This document shows positions 31,592 to 40,353 of a stretch of DNA of 64,000 nt, one piece after another. The translations under genes and the position numbers were made by a program. The number at the start of each line of letters is the position of its first letter. Positions within the stretch are counted from its first letter, which is position 1. The notes beneath the pieces are model-generated. The model was not told the DNA's origin. It saw only the letters and a list, made by a program, of their open reading frames with translations, and ran no database searches. Origin of the DNA: Acidobacteriaceae bacterium (GTDB lineage: Bacteria; Acidobacteriota; Terriglobia; Bryobacterales; Bryobacteraceae). The stretch lies in the NCBI GenBank assembly GCA_019233755.1, contig JAFAMD010000043.1:1-64000 (forward strand). Direction: 5' to 3'.

Positions 31592-32407
31592 TTGAAACTT
31601 AGTGTACGCCGATGCGCACTTCGAGATACGGTGCAGCTCACAAGTACAAGAAATTCGCTCTTGCAGAAAATCCGCAAGGCCGCCCAGACCGGCCGTCCGA
31701 CAGAGGAAGGCTGGATCATCGCCGAGGGTCCGCATCTGCTCGCCGAAGCGCTGCGCGGCAAGTGGGCGATTGAAAAGATCTTTGCTACCCCGGAGGCCAT
31801 GGAGCGGCATCGGAAACTGCTGCTGCGTCCCGACGCGGAGATCATTGAAGTATCGGCTCGCGCCTTCGCCTCCACGGCGGAGACCCAAACTGGCCAGGGA
31901 ATCCTCGCCGCCTTGCTACCGCCAACCTGGTCATGGGAAGACATCGCTTCCGGCGAGAGCCTGCTGGTGATACTCGACGGCGTGCAGGATACAGGCAACG
32001 CCGGAACGATTGCCAGATCCGCCGAGGCCTTCGGTGCGACCGGTCTTGTTTTTCTTGAAGGCTGCGCGCGCGTTTCAAACGGCAAGCTGCTGCGAGCCTC
32101 CGCCGGGTCTATTTTCCGGTTACCATTTCTCGAAGGCGTCCCGAGGGCGGATGCGGTGGGGTGGTTGCGTTTGTCGCAGATGAAGATTTTCGGCCTTTCC
32201 GCCGATGGCGGGCTCTCGCTTCTGAACACCGATTTCCGGGGTCGCTGCGCGCTGCTGACCGGCGCTGAGGGAACGGGCCTTTCAGCGGAAATCGCAGCCG
32301 TCGCGCAGGCCGTGACCATTCCAACCGCCACGGTCGAGTCGCTGAATGCGGCCGTCGCCTGTTCCGTTGCCCTGTTTGAAGCCGCGCGGCAGAGAAGGAT
32401 GGTATGA
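31592..32407 (+). CDS. SpoU/TrmH-family RNA 2'-O-methyltransferase
   Basis: A 271-residue methyltransferase with an N-terminal substrate-binding domain (EGWIIAEGPHLLAEAL) and a SPOUT knot: VILDGVQDTGNAGTIARSAEAFGATGLVFLEG (motif 1), LLTGAEGTGLS (motif 2) and VTIPTATVESLNAAVACSVALFEA (motif 3). It methylates ribose in rRNA or tRNA; which nucleotide is unknown. The ORF-track start is TTG 31592; GTG at 31631 is an alternative that would drop a poorly conserved N-terminus. It overlaps rarA by 4 nt. Confidence 0.92.
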   Translation: MKLSVRRCALRDTVQLTSTRNSLLQKIRKAAQTGRPTEEGWIIAEGPHLLAEALRGKWAIEKIFATPEAMERHRKLLLRPDAEIIEVSARAFASTAETQTGQGILAALLPPTWSWEDIASGESLLVILDGVQDTGNAGTIARSAEAFGATGLVFLEGCARVSNGKLLRASAGSIFRLPFLEGVPRADAVGWLRLSQMKIFGLSADGGLSLLNTDFRGRCALLTGAEGTGLSAEIAAVAQAVTIPTATVESLNAAVACSVALFEAARQRRMV

Positions 32408-33771
32408 GCCTGTTTGATGCATCTCCTCTTCCGGCAGAACGGAGCGAAGATCTTGCCGGCCGGCCGCTCGCGGACCGCATGCGGCCGCGAACGTTGGACG
32501 AGTATGTCGGTCAGGAGCACATTCTTGGCCCGGGCAAGCCGCTGCGCGCGCAGATTGAAAGCGGGCACCTGACGTCGCTGATCCTCTGGGGACCTCCGGG
32601 TTCGGGGAAAACCACCCTCGCCTGGCTCATCGCGGAGCGCAGCCGGGCCGATTTTGTTCCTTTCAGCGCCGTGCTGAGCGGTATCAAAGAGATCAAGGCG
32701 GTGATGGCGGATGCCGAGCGCACCCGGCGCCTCGGGCGCAAAACCGTTCTGTTCATTGATGAAATTCACCGCTTCAATAAGGCCCAGCAGGACGCGTTCC
32801 TGCCTTATGTCGAGCGCGGAGATGTCGTACTGATCGGGGCCACAACCGAGAATCCGTCGTTCGAGGTCGTCTCCGCGCTGCTGTCCCGCACCCGGGTTTA
32901 TACCCTCCGTGCGCTCGAGACCGTTGAAATTGTGGGCATCCTGCGGCGTACGCTTGAGACTCCGGTGCGCGGGTTAGGCCAGCGTGGGCTCAAGATTTCC
33001 TCCGAATTGCTCGATGAGATTGCTGTCGGTTCCAGCGGAGACGCGCGGACAGCCCTGAATACCTTGGAAATCGCTGCAGAACTCGCGAAAAACGGAGAAA
33101 TAGACCAGCAATCGGTTGCCGATGCGCTTCAGAGGAAAGTGCTGCTGTACGACAAATCAGGGGAAGAGCACTTCAACCTTATTTCGGCGCTGCACAAATC
33201 CGTTCGATCCAGTGACCCCGATGGGGCGCTCTATTGGCTCGGGCGGATGATGGTGGCCGGGGAAGACCGGCTTTACCTGGCAAGGCGCTTGGTGCGCATG
33301 GCCATTGAAGATATCGGGCTGGCAGATCCACGGGCCGTGGAGCAGGCAATCGCTTGCATGCAAACCGTGCATTTTCTTGGAGTTCCGGAAGGAGATCAGG
33401 CTTTGGCGCAGCTTGCCATCTATCTCGCGATTGCCCCGAAATCCGATGCTGCTTACCGTGCTCTAAACAACGTAAACGAGACGATCGAAAAGACGGTGGC
33501 CGAGCCAGTGCCCCTCCATCTCCGCAACGCTCCCACCAAGCTGATGAAAGAAATGGGGTATTCACGAGGCTACAAACACGCACATAAAGAAAAAGACGCT
33601 GTCACCGATATGCAATGCCTGCCTCCCTCCTTGGCAGGCACTGTTTTTTACGAGCCGACCGATCGGGGACTCGAGCAGAAGATTCGCGAACGGCTGGAGT
33701 GGCTGAGGAAAAAACGAAATCCGGAAAATTACCCGGATTCGCCGAATCAGGAAGCAAATGTGAAAGAGTAG
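32404..33771 (+). CDS. rarA: Replication-associated recombination protein A (MgsA/WRNIP1 family)
   Basis: A 455-residue AAA+ ATPase that acts at stalled replication forks. Visible are RPRTLDEYVGQEHILG, Walker A LILWGPPGSGKTTLAWLI, Walker B VLFIDEIHRFNKAQQDAFLP, sensor LIGATTENPSFEV, and the RarA-specific C-terminal GVPEGDQALAQLAIYLAIAPKSDAAY and RNAPTKLMKEMGYSRGYKHAH. Length is normal. It is coupled to the methyltransferase by an ATGA overlap. Confidence 0.95.
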   Translation: MSLFDASPLPAERSEDLAGRPLADRMRPRTLDEYVGQEHILGPGKPLRAQIESGHLTSLILWGPPGSGKTTLAWLIAERSRADFVPFSAVLSGIKEIKAVMADAERTRRLGRKTVLFIDEIHRFNKAQQDAFLPYVERGDVVLIGATTENPSFEVVSALLSRTRVYTLRALETVEIVGILRRTLETPVRGLGQRGLKISSELLDEIAVGSSGDARTALNTLEIAAELAKNGEIDQQSVADALQRKVLLYDKSGEEHFNLISALHKSVRSSDPDGALYWLGRMMVAGEDRLYLARRLVRMAIEDIGLADPRAVEQAIACMQTVHFLGVPEGDQALAQLAIYLAIAPKSDAAYRALNNVNETIEKTVAEPVPLHLRNAPTKLMKEMGYSRGYKHAHKEKDAVTDMQCLPPSLAGTVFYEPTDRGLEQKIRERLEWLRKKRNPENYPDSPNQEANVKE

Positions 33772-33821
33772 TGCGAAGTTTTACCAGACTGTGTATTCTT
33801 TAAGAAACGGAGTTGTAACTA

Positions 33822-34193
33822 GTGACCGAAACTATGCTGACCGTCAGTAGGCCCTTTGACACTCCGGATGGTGCTGTCACCGAACGGCGGAGGTCCAGCC
33901 GATTCCCCATTGAGCGCGAACTGCGCTACAAAACGCTAAATCATCGGGCTGAGCCGCTCGTTGGAACCGGCAAAACCCTAAACATCAGCAGTTCGGGTGT
34001 GCTGTTCACCACGGAGCATGACCTTCCTGTCGGTACGCGGCTGGAAGTTTCGATCAGTTGGCCTGCCCAGCTCAACGATCGTTGCCTCCTCAATCTGGTG
34101 GCCCGCGGACGAGTGACGCGGAACGCCAAAGGACAATTGGCTCTCCAGATCCAGCAGTACGAATTCAGAACCCAAAGCCGCCCGGGCAAGTAA
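33822..34193 (+). CDS. PilZ-domain protein
   Basis: A 123-residue single PilZ domain. The c-di-GMP motifs are visible: RRRSSRFPIERELRY (RxxxR) and NISSSGVLF (N/DxSxxG). Such stand-alone domains act as c-di-GMP effectors on motility, polysaccharide or secretion machinery; in Acidobacteria they are often very divergent. GTG start; a second possible start is the ATG four codons later. The gene stands alone between rarA and the SNF2 helicase. Confidence 0.87.
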   Translation: MTETMLTVSRPFDTPDGAVTERRRSSRFPIERELRYKTLNHRAEPLVGTGKTLNISSSGVLFTTEHDLPVGTRLEVSISWPAQLNDRCLLNLVARGRVTRNAKGQLALQIQQYEFRTQSRPGK

Positions 34194-34210
34194 CATATCC
34201 CTGCGACGAG

Positions 34211-34263
34211 GAACACTCGAATCGAGTGTTCATTCGTAGCTATGTTCATTCGTGTGCATTCGT
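34211..34263. promoter_or_regulatory. Palindrome plus ATTCGT repeats upstream of the SNF2 helicase gene
   Basis: GAACACTCGA-A-TCGAGTGTTC is a perfect 10-bp inverted repeat with a 1-nt centre (34211-34231). It runs directly into three copies of CATTCGT (34231-, 34247-, 34257-). On the other strand the copies read ACGAATG. Related CATTCGTG words are common in intergenic DNA of several phyla to my memory. The palindrome could be an operator or a hairpin; nothing more can be shown. Confidence 0.55.
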
Positions 34264-34310
34264 GGCTCCTGAAGGGAGGATATTCTGTATCCTTCCAGGG
34301 AGATCTTGTA

Positions 34311-36644
34311 ATGCTATTCGAAGAACAAATTTCAGAACGCCGTCTGCGCGCAGCGAAAGCCATTGCAAGGATCCTGGCCAGACCCGACGGCGACTTATAC
34401 GGTGATTACAGCATTAAGTCCACCAGCGGAAAGACATACCGCGTGGCGCTGCGAGGAGCAAACCTGTTTGAGAACTTCTGCTCCTGTCCCGACTTCGCCG
34501 TCAACACGCTGGGAACCTGTAAACACATCGAAGCGCTGCTGACGCGGCTGCGGAAGAAATACCGCTCGTCGCTCGATAGGAAACAGTATGAGCGCACTCG
34601 CGCTTCGCTTTCTTTGCATTACGGTGATGAGTTGCAAGTCCGGCTTCGTTTGCCTGCCGCTCCGTCAAAGGCGCTGCTTCGCATTGCGGAGGCGTATTGC
34701 GACAGCGAAGGAGTGCTGAGGCCCAGGCATTTCAAGCATGTCGAGCAGATTCTGGATGAGTTGCGGAGAGTGGACGACAAAGCTGTAGTCTACAGCGACG
34801 TTCTGGAGTTTTTGAATCGGGAGAACGAAAACAGGGAGGGGCTCACCACCGAGCGGAAACTGCTCGCCCGGCTTCAAAGGGGCAGGAATCCGCTGGATGG
34901 CCTCCTGAAAGTGCCGCTGTATCCGTACCAGGCACACGGAGCGATCTTCGCAGCCTGCCGCGGCCGCGTGATTCTGGCCGACGACATGGGCCTGGGGAAG
35001 ACCATTCAAACAATCGCCGCCGCCGAACTGCTGCGCCGCAAACGCGCCATCCAGCGAGTCCTGGTGGTGGCGCCGGCCTCCGTGAAATATCAATGGAAAA
35101 GCGAAATCGAAAAGTTTTCTGATCTTTCGGCACAAGTGATCGACGGGCTGCTGCCGGTGAGGAGAAAGCTTTACGCGGCGCCAGCATTCTTCAATCTCAG
35201 CAGCTATGAGGTTGTGCTGAAAGACATCGAGTACATGCACGCCATGCAACCGGACCTCATCGTTCTGGATGAAGCCCAGCGCATTCGAAATTGGACAACG
35301 GCCACGGCCCGGACCATCAAGCAGCTGAAAAGCCGTTACGTCATTGTGCTGACGGGCACGCCGCTCGAGAACAAGCTCGAAGAGCTCTTTTCGATCGTCG
35401 AGTTCGTCGATGGACGGCGCTTGGGGCCGGCCTTTCGCTTCCTGAAGGAACACCGGATGGAGGATGAGAAGGGAAAGCTGCTCGGCTATCGCGGGCTCGA
35501 CCGCATCCACCAGCAACTGGAACCGATCCTGCTCCGGCGCACGCGCCAGCAAGTGCTCCCCGAACTGCCGGCGCGCACCGACCAGATTTTCCGCGTACCG
35601 ATGACGAAGCAACAGGAGGAACCCTACCTGGAGCAGCGCGATATCCTCGCCCAGCTTCTCCGGAAGTGGGAGCGGCAAGGCTGGCTCTCCGAGATAGATC
35701 TGCGGCGGGTTACGTGCTGCATCCAAAACATGCGAATGCTGTGCAACTCGACATTCCTGTTTGACAAAGAAACACACTATTCGCCGAAGCTGAAGGAGTT
35801 CCGCGAGATCATCCAGGAGTTGGTGACGGCCGAAGATCGCAAGGTAGTCGTTTTCAGCGAGTACGAACGGATGACCTACCTTGCCGGCGAGGAACTCAAA
35901 AAGCTCGGCATCGATTTCGTATCGCTTCACGGACGCGTTCCATCCCGGCAGCGCGGCGGCCTGGTGGAGCGCTTCCGCGACGATGCCACTTGCAAGGTTT
36001 TCCTGTCGACGGATGCCGGCGGCGTAGGATTGAACCTGCAGACAGCCTCCGCTGTGCTGAATTTTGAGCCGCCCTGGAATCCCGCACGCCTGGAGCAGCG
36101 AATTGGCCGGGTGCATCGCCTGGGCCAGGGCCGCCCCGTGCAGGTGATCCACTTTTTAACGGAAGACAGTATCGAAGAGCACGTCTGGGAAACTCTGCGG
36201 CTCAAGAAGTCGCTATTTTCCGGTGTGTTCGACTCCACCGCCAGCGAGATCGATTTCGCGGCATTGAACCGGAAGAGCGTTCTTCAGGAAGTAAAAGAGA
36301 TCTTCTCCGAGCAACCATCGCGTCCCAAGCCGGACGGTCAAGCCATGCCACAGCCGCCCGAGCCCGCGGCCGCAGTTACCGAAGGCGGAGGCCCAACGGT
36401 CTCATCCCAGGCGCATGTTGCCGATGTTCAGCGAGCCGCCGCTGGTCTGGTTGCGGCTGGCGTGCGGTTCCTGGAATCGATCACTTCGATGGCCGTTCAA
36501 AGCTCATCGCAATCCTCCGCTCCAGAGCTGTTTCGAGCGATCATGGGCAGCTTCGCGGCGACGGATCAGGCCACCTCAGAACGAATTGGCCGGGCAGCTG
36601 CAACATTGCTTGCCATGCTTTCGAAACCATCGGGACAGGTATAG
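34311..36644 (+). CDS. SNF2-family helicase with N-terminal SWIM zinc finger
   Basis: Start chosen at ATG 34311, where GGGAGATC precedes it, giving 777 residues. A SWIM finger lies at about 57-72 (CSCPDF...GTCKHI). The SNF2 ATPase follows: ADDMGLGKTIQTIAAAE (motif I), VLDEAQRIRN (DEAQ box, II), LTGTPLENKLEE (III), then the helicase C domain with STDAGGVGLNLQTASAVLNFEPPWNPARLEQRIGRVHRLGQ. The final about 130 residues are Pro/Ala-rich and unlike the family. It remodels or translocates on DNA; partners are unknown. It differs from HepA/RapA in having the SWIM finger. Confidence 0.92.
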   Translation: MLFEEQISERRLRAAKAIARILARPDGDLYGDYSIKSTSGKTYRVALRGANLFENFCSCPDFAVNTLGTCKHIEALLTRLRKKYRSSLDRKQYERTRASLSLHYGDELQVRLRLPAAPSKALLRIAEAYCDSEGVLRPRHFKHVEQILDELRRVDDKAVVYSDVLEFLNRENENREGLTTERKLLARLQRGRNPLDGLLKVPLYPYQAHGAIFAACRGRVILADDMGLGKTIQTIAAAELLRRKRAIQRVLVVAPASVKYQWKSEIEKFSDLSAQVIDGLLPVRRKLYAAPAFFNLSSYEVVLKDIEYMHAMQPDLIVLDEAQRIRNWTTATARTIKQLKSRYVIVLTGTPLENKLEELFSIVEFVDGRRLGPAFRFLKEHRMEDEKGKLLGYRGLDRIHQQLEPILLRRTRQQVLPELPARTDQIFRVPMTKQQEEPYLEQRDILAQLLRKWERQGWLSEIDLRRVTCCIQNMRMLCNSTFLFDKETHYSPKLKEFREIIQELVTAEDRKVVVFSEYERMTYLAGEELKKLGIDFVSLHGRVPSRQRGGLVERFRDDATCKVFLSTDAGGVGLNLQTASAVLNFEPPWNPARLEQRIGRVHRLGQGRPVQVIHFLTEDSIEEHVWETLRLKKSLFSGVFDSTASEIDFAALNRKSVLQEVKEIFSEQPSRPKPDGQAMPQPPEPAAAVTEGGGPTVSSQAHVADVQRAAAGLVAAGVRFLESITSMAVQSSSQSSAPELFRAIMGSFAATDQATSERIGRAAATLLAMLSKPSGQV

Positions 36645-36790
36645 TGAAAGTGGGTTTCGAGCGGCGTGCGTTCGACTCCGATCGGTGGAACCGATTTAAG
36701 CGAGTCGCTAAGCCGTTGTCCTGAATCAAACAGGAGTAGGCATCAGCCTGCAAATCATTCAAAAAATCTACAGGAGAAGTTTTTCCAACG

Positions 36791-37330
36791 ATGCTTGGAG
36801 TAGGTCATAAGTTTCCCCGATTCTCTTTGCTTTCCACAGTCAGCACTGACAAGAAGGCTGCGTTCAAACAGATCACTGACCAGGATTATTCGGGGAAGTG
36901 GAAAGTATACTTTTTCTGGCCCAAGGATTTTACCTTTGTCTGCCCAACGGAAATCGCCGCTTTCGCGAAGCTGAACAACGAATTCCAGGATCGCGATACG
37001 CAGCTCTTTGGCGGCAGCACGGACTCTGAATATGTGCACCTCGCCTGGCGGGAAAACCACCCGGACCTGACGAACCTGCCCTTCCCGATGCTGGCCGATG
37101 TCAAGCGCGAACTCTGCACGGCGCTGGGCATTCTGGATCCCGTCGAAGGCGTAGCACAGCGCGCGACTTTTGTCGTGGATCCGGATAACGTGATTCGCTT
37201 TGTTTCAGTGAACGATCTGTCGGTAGGCCGCAACCCCAGCGAGGTCCTGCGAGTGGTTGACGCACTGCAGACAGACGAGCTCTGCCCGTGCAACTGGCAG
37301 AAGGGCGAAGAGACGCTCACGGCAGCGTAA
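36791..37330 (+). CDS. AhpC-type peroxiredoxin
   Basis: A 179-residue peroxiredoxin that reduces H2O2 and alkyl hydroperoxides. The peroxidatic cysteine is Cys51 in WPKDFTFVCPTEI, and a CPC pair (Cys165, Cys167 in ELCPCNWQKGEE) provides the resolving cysteine, as in AhpC proteins reduced by AhpD. The gene downstream by 5 nt is ahpD, so the two form the classic pair. An AGGAGA site lies 15 nt ahead of the ATG, a little far. Confidence 0.93.
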   Translation: MLGVGHKFPRFSLLSTVSTDKKAAFKQITDQDYSGKWKVYFFWPKDFTFVCPTEIAAFAKLNNEFQDRDTQLFGGSTDSEYVHLAWRENHPDLTNLPFPMLADVKRELCTALGILDPVEGVAQRATFVVDPDNVIRFVSVNDLSVGRNPSEVLRVVDALQTDELCPCNWQKGEETLTAA

Positions 37331-37335
37331 CGGCA

Positions 37336-37881
37336 ATGGCATTGAGCATTGAGCAACTGCAGGAATCGCTTCCTGCGTACGCCAAAGATCTGAAGCTGAA
37401 TCTGTCCTCCGTCTTGCGGCAGAGTGAATTGACGACTTCGCAGACCTGGGGCGCTGCGGTCGCATCTGCCATGGCTGCGGGCAACATGGCGGTTTACGAA
37501 ACCATCTTCGCCGCCGCGCAGGCGCAACTCAGCCCGGAAGCGCTGGAGGCGGCCAAAGCAGCGGCCGCAATCATGGGCATGAATAACGTCTACTACCGTT
37601 TTCAGCATCTGGTGGAGAACGAGAAATACAAGACGATTCCCGCCCGGCTCCGAATGAATGTCATACGTACGCACGGAACCGATCCCGTAGACTTCGAACT
37701 TTGGTCGCTGGCGGTTTCGGCCGTCAATGGCTGCGGCCAATGCATCGTGGCACATGAGCGCGGAGTGCGCGAAAAAGGCGTCAGCGAGGAAGCGGTTGCG
37801 GCAGTGATCCGCATCGCTTCCGTGATTCATGCCGTCGCGGCGGTAGTTCAGCTAGAAGGAGTCTCCGCAGCGGCTGCCTAG
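37336..37881 (+). CDS. ahpD: Alkylhydroperoxidase AhpD
   Basis: A 181-residue all-helical AhpD. The redox site is CGQC with Cys133 and Cys136 followed by His140 (NGCGQCIVAHE), and Glu residues at the expected proton-relay position are present. AhpD regenerates the neighbouring AhpC using lipoyl-bearing proteins. I start at ATG 37336, not the ORF-track start at 37288 inside the peroxiredoxin gene. It ends 4 nt into the convergent dapA-like gene. Confidence 0.93.
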   Translation: MALSIEQLQESLPAYAKDLKLNLSSVLRQSELTTSQTWGAAVASAMAAGNMAVYETIFAAAQAQLSPEALEAAKAAAAIMGMNNVYYRFQHLVENEKYKTIPARLRMNVIRTHGTDPVDFELWSLAVSAVNGCGQCIVAHERGVREKGVSEEAVAAVIRIASVIHAVAAVVQLEGVSAAAA

Positions 37882-38762
37882 CTGCGGAGATCCGCAAAAG
37901 CTTCTTCAATTTCGGCCTTCGCTTCCGGCGAAGGCGGAATGAACGGGAGACGCGGCGGGCCGCCGTAGTAGCCGTTCAAATCCATCGCATACTTCAAACC
38001 GGCAATCCCATATTTGCTCGCAATCAACTGCGCCGCCGGAGCGATGCGTTCCTGCCAGTCGTGCCCGGCTTCGTGTTCACGAGTTCGGAACGCCTCCCAA
38101 ATCGTGATACAAGCATAGGGCAGGGGATTGGCAATAGCGAGAATCGCTCCGCTGGCGCCGATACGCAACGCTTCCCAGAAGTTGATGCCCGCACCGGACA
38201 AAGTCTGAAAACCAGGCTTCACCAGGCGCACCACTTCGTTCATCTTCTCCAGATTGCCCGAGCTGTCTTTCATGCCGATAATGTTCGGATGGTGCGAGAG
38301 CTCCGCGATGGTCTGGTCCGGCAGATCGTAGCCGGTGACCTGGGGGATGTTATAGATCAGCACAGGCAGTTTCGAGCGGTCCGCTACTGCGCGAAAGAAG
38401 AGCGCCTGGGTTTCCGGCCGGTGCATCTGCCTGCGGTAATAGAAGGGCGTCAGCACGAGCGCGGCATGATAGCCGAGATCGGCCGCACGGTTGGCATTCT
38501 GGACGGTCTCGTGAACGCTCTCCGCACCAACGCCCGCAATGAGCGTCTTGCCTTCCGCGCTGGCTTCCTTCACCCACGCCATGAGCTGAAAGCGCTCCTC
38601 TACGCTAAGCAGCGGCGTTTCACCCGTGGAACCGCCGACGACGTAACCGCTGAGCCCCACCTGATTCAGCTTTTCGATGTTGTGAAAAACTTTGACCTTG
38701 TAAAGATTGCCTTCGTGGTCAAAGGAGCTGGTGAGTGCGGGGAAGATTCCTTGCAGTTTCAT
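37878..38762 (-). CDS. Dihydrodipicolinate synthase-family aldolase
   Basis: A 294-residue Schiff-base class I aldolase with the DapA fold: GGSTGETPLLSVEE (substrate carboxylate loop), Tyr137 in YNIP and the Schiff-base Lys165 in IIGMKDSSGN. DapA itself makes dihydrodipicolinate; the close family includes 4-hydroxy-2-oxoglutarate, KDG and N-acetylneuraminate aldolases. The C-terminus (LNGYYGGPPRLPFIPPSPEAKAEIEEAFADL) is that of the generic family, and no lysine genes are near, so the exact reaction is undecided. It lies after an Fo-ATPase terminator and may have its own promoter. Confidence 0.85.
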   Translation of the reverse strand: MKLQGIFPALTSSFDHEGNLYKVKVFHNIEKLNQVGLSGYVVGGSTGETPLLSVEERFQLMAWVKEASAEGKTLIAGVGAESVHETVQNANRAADLGYHAALVLTPFYYRRQMHRPETQALFFRAVADRSKLPVLIYNIPQVTGYDLPDQTIAELSHHPNIIGMKDSSGNLEKMNEVVRLVKPGFQTLSGAGINFWEALRIGASGAILAIANPLPYACITIWEAFRTREHEAGHDWQERIAPAAQLIASKYGIAGLKYAMDLNGYYGGPPRLPFIPPSPEAKAEIEEAFADLRS

Positions 38763-38782
38763 GAGTTCGAACGGAAAGAGAA

Positions 38783-38815
38783 CAGGCCTGCCGGCACGAT
38801 GCGCCGGCAGGCCTG
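38783..38815 (-). terminator. Strong hairpin terminating the Fo-ATPase operon
   Basis: A perfect 13-bp stem CAGGCCTGCCGGC/GCCGGCAGGCCTG with a 7-nt loop. On the minus strand it is followed by TTCTCTTTCC, a moderately U-rich tail. It lies 21 nt after the atpE stop and just before the aldolase start, so it ends the atp transcript. Confidence 0.8.
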
Positions 38816-38835
38816 CTGCGTTTCAAAGATTTATA

Positions 38836-39141
38836 TTACTTGGCAATGAAGGTGATGACGAGCGTGTACAGCGCCAGCGACTCGATCAGAACCAGACCAA
38901 GAATAAGAGCGACGCGAATGGCAGCGATCGCTCCAGGATTGCGTGCCATGGCTTCAGCGGCCGATGCCGTTGCACGACCCTGGCCCAGCCCGCAAAGGCC
39001 GGATGCGATACCCATCGCAATATAAGCTGCTGCCAGGCGGGTTGCATCGGAAGGACCGGCACCGGCGGCCGTTCCCTGCGCGAGCATGGGGCTCGCCAGA
39101 GCCAACAGGCTGAGGACGAGCAAGAAAAGTTTGTTCTTCAT
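38836..39141 (-). CDS. atpE: ATP synthase Fo subunit c
   Basis: The 101-residue c subunit forms the rotor ring. Two hydrophobic helices (about 35-60 and 73-100) flank a polar ARNPGA loop; the ion-carrying Glu87 lies in LVLIESLALY and Gln54 in GLGQG. There is also an N-terminal hydrophobic leader (MKNKLFLLVLSLLALASPMLA), as in c subunits that carry a signal-like presequence. Gln54, Glu87, Ser88 and Tyr92 match the arrangement of Na+-binding c rings (see findings). Last gene of the atp run. Confidence 0.95.
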   Translation of the reverse strand: MKNKLFLLVLSLLALASPMLAQGTAAGAGPSDATRLAAAYIAMGIASGLCGLGQGRATASAAEAMARNPGAIAAIRVALILGLVLIESLALYTLVITFIAK

Positions 39142-39226
39142 TGTTTCTCCTAGTAAGTTGCTCCCAGGAGGTGGTTCGACACCGTGCGTTGGGACGCCGG
39201 GCGCTCACACTGGAAGCGGATGATGC

Positions 39227-39958
39227 CTAATGCTCGTGCGAAACGGCTCCGCCGACGTAAACCATTGCGAGCAGCATGAAAATGTAAGCCTGAAGTAATG
39301 AAACGAAGGTATGCAGGCCGATGAATATAACGGGAACAACTACCTTGGTCAGCTGAAGAAAAGTCAGATACACCTGCTCGCCGGCGAACATGTTCGCAAA
39401 AAGACGAACGGTGAGCGAGAGCGGGCGGGCGAGATGACTGATGATCTCGATGGGCAGCATCAGCGGGGCAAGAAGCAGCATCGGGCCAATGAAATGCTTG
39501 AGATAGCCGAGCCCGTGCTCCCTGAATCCGGTCCCGTTATAAAACAAAAACGTCGTTGCGGCCAGCCCAAGCGGCACCATGACATACATGGTGGGCGAAT
39601 CAAAGCCCGGAATGATCCCGATGAGGTTCATGCACAGGATGAACAGGAAGATGGTCCCGAAAAAGGCAATATATTGCGGGCCGAGGTGGCCGACCACTTC
39701 TTCCGCCGACGCATGAACGAAATCGTAGATGACTTCCAGAACGTGCTGGAGCTTGCCCGGGCGATCGACCGAAAGACGGCCCCGCAGGTAGGCGAACAAC
39801 ACGACTATGAACAGCACGACGACGATTTCGCAGACCATCCAGTCGCTCCATGGATAGCGCGGGTCGTGTCTTTGACCCAGCAGGTCAAGGACCGCATTTG
39901 CAGGCGCTGCCAAATAGTCATTGAAGAGCCTGGTAACCCAAAGTTCGTGGTGTGTCAT
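39227..39958 (-). CDS. atpB: ATP synthase Fo subunit a
   Basis: The 243-residue stator channel subunit. The essential Arg lies in LSLTVRLFANMFAGEQVYLTFLQ, preceded by helices IFLFILCMNLIGIIPGF and FIGPMLLLAPLMLPIEII, and a C-terminal helix FVSLLQAYIFMLLAMVYVGGAV. It follows atpI with a 4-nt overlap and precedes atpE by 85 nt. The b subunits and F1 genes are elsewhere, a split operon as in several phyla. Confidence 0.95.
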   Translation of the reverse strand: MTHHELWVTRLFNDYLAAPANAVLDLLGQRHDPRYPWSDWMVCEIVVVLFIVVLFAYLRGRLSVDRPGKLQHVLEVIYDFVHASAEEVVGHLGPQYIAFFGTIFLFILCMNLIGIIPGFDSPTMYVMVPLGLAATTFLFYNGTGFREHGLGYLKHFIGPMLLLAPLMLPIEIISHLARPLSLTVRLFANMFAGEQVYLTFLQLTKVVVPVIFIGLHTFVSLLQAYIFMLLAMVYVGGAVSHEH

Positions 39959-40353
39959 TCAGTGCGTGATCGGCTGCTGAGTAAGCTGCGAAACAGTTCG
40001 TACGTTATGGATGTCAGGACGGCGGCGGTACTCGCGAGAAGTCCCAATATGACCGCTAAAGGATTGACACCTAAAGTTTTGATAGTAGCATACGCGACAA
40101 AAAACAGAATGAAATAGCGGATGACAAAGGCACCCGCCTTCCAGGTTTTCTTCGGTTCGTCGCCAGGGGCGATGGAATGGCTGATGCGCTCGAAGATCCA
40201 CAAATTGCCAAACGAACTCAGGGCGCCAATGGCAAACCCCGCCGCCGAGAGAGTCCCCTGAACCACGAAATAGGAAACAACCCCCACAAGGCCAAAGAGG
40301 CCGGTAAGCCAGTAAAGGCGGCGGATGGTTTGCGGAGCATCAAAATCGGTCAT
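39955..40353 (-). CDS. atpI: ATP synthase subunit I-like protein
   Basis: A 132-residue membrane protein with four hydrophobic segments (GLFGLVGVVSYFVV, AAGFAIGALSSFGNL, AFVIRYFILFFVAYATIK, LAVILGLLASTAAVL), the usual pattern of AtpI. AtpI helps assemble the c ring. It lies between the AtpZ-like gene and atpB with overlapping start/stop codons on both sides. Assignment rests on position and topology, as sequence conservation of this family is weak. Confidence 0.82.
   Translation of the reverse strand: MTDFDAPQTIRRLYWLTGLFGLVGVVSYFVVQGTLSAAGFAIGALSSFGNLWIFERISHSIAPGDEPKKTWKAGAFVIRYFILFFVAYATIKTLGVNPLAVILGLLASTAAVLTSITYELFRSLLSSRSRTE

Noticed and set aside
31573-32769. 398-aa minus-strand ORF spanning the methyltransferase and rarA starts
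   Set aside because: It crosses two well-supported genes on the other strand and has random Ser/Pro/Arg composition.
34665-36152. 495-aa minus-strand ORF opposite the SNF2 helicase
   Set aside because: Shadow frame; the helicase motifs on the other strand are complete.
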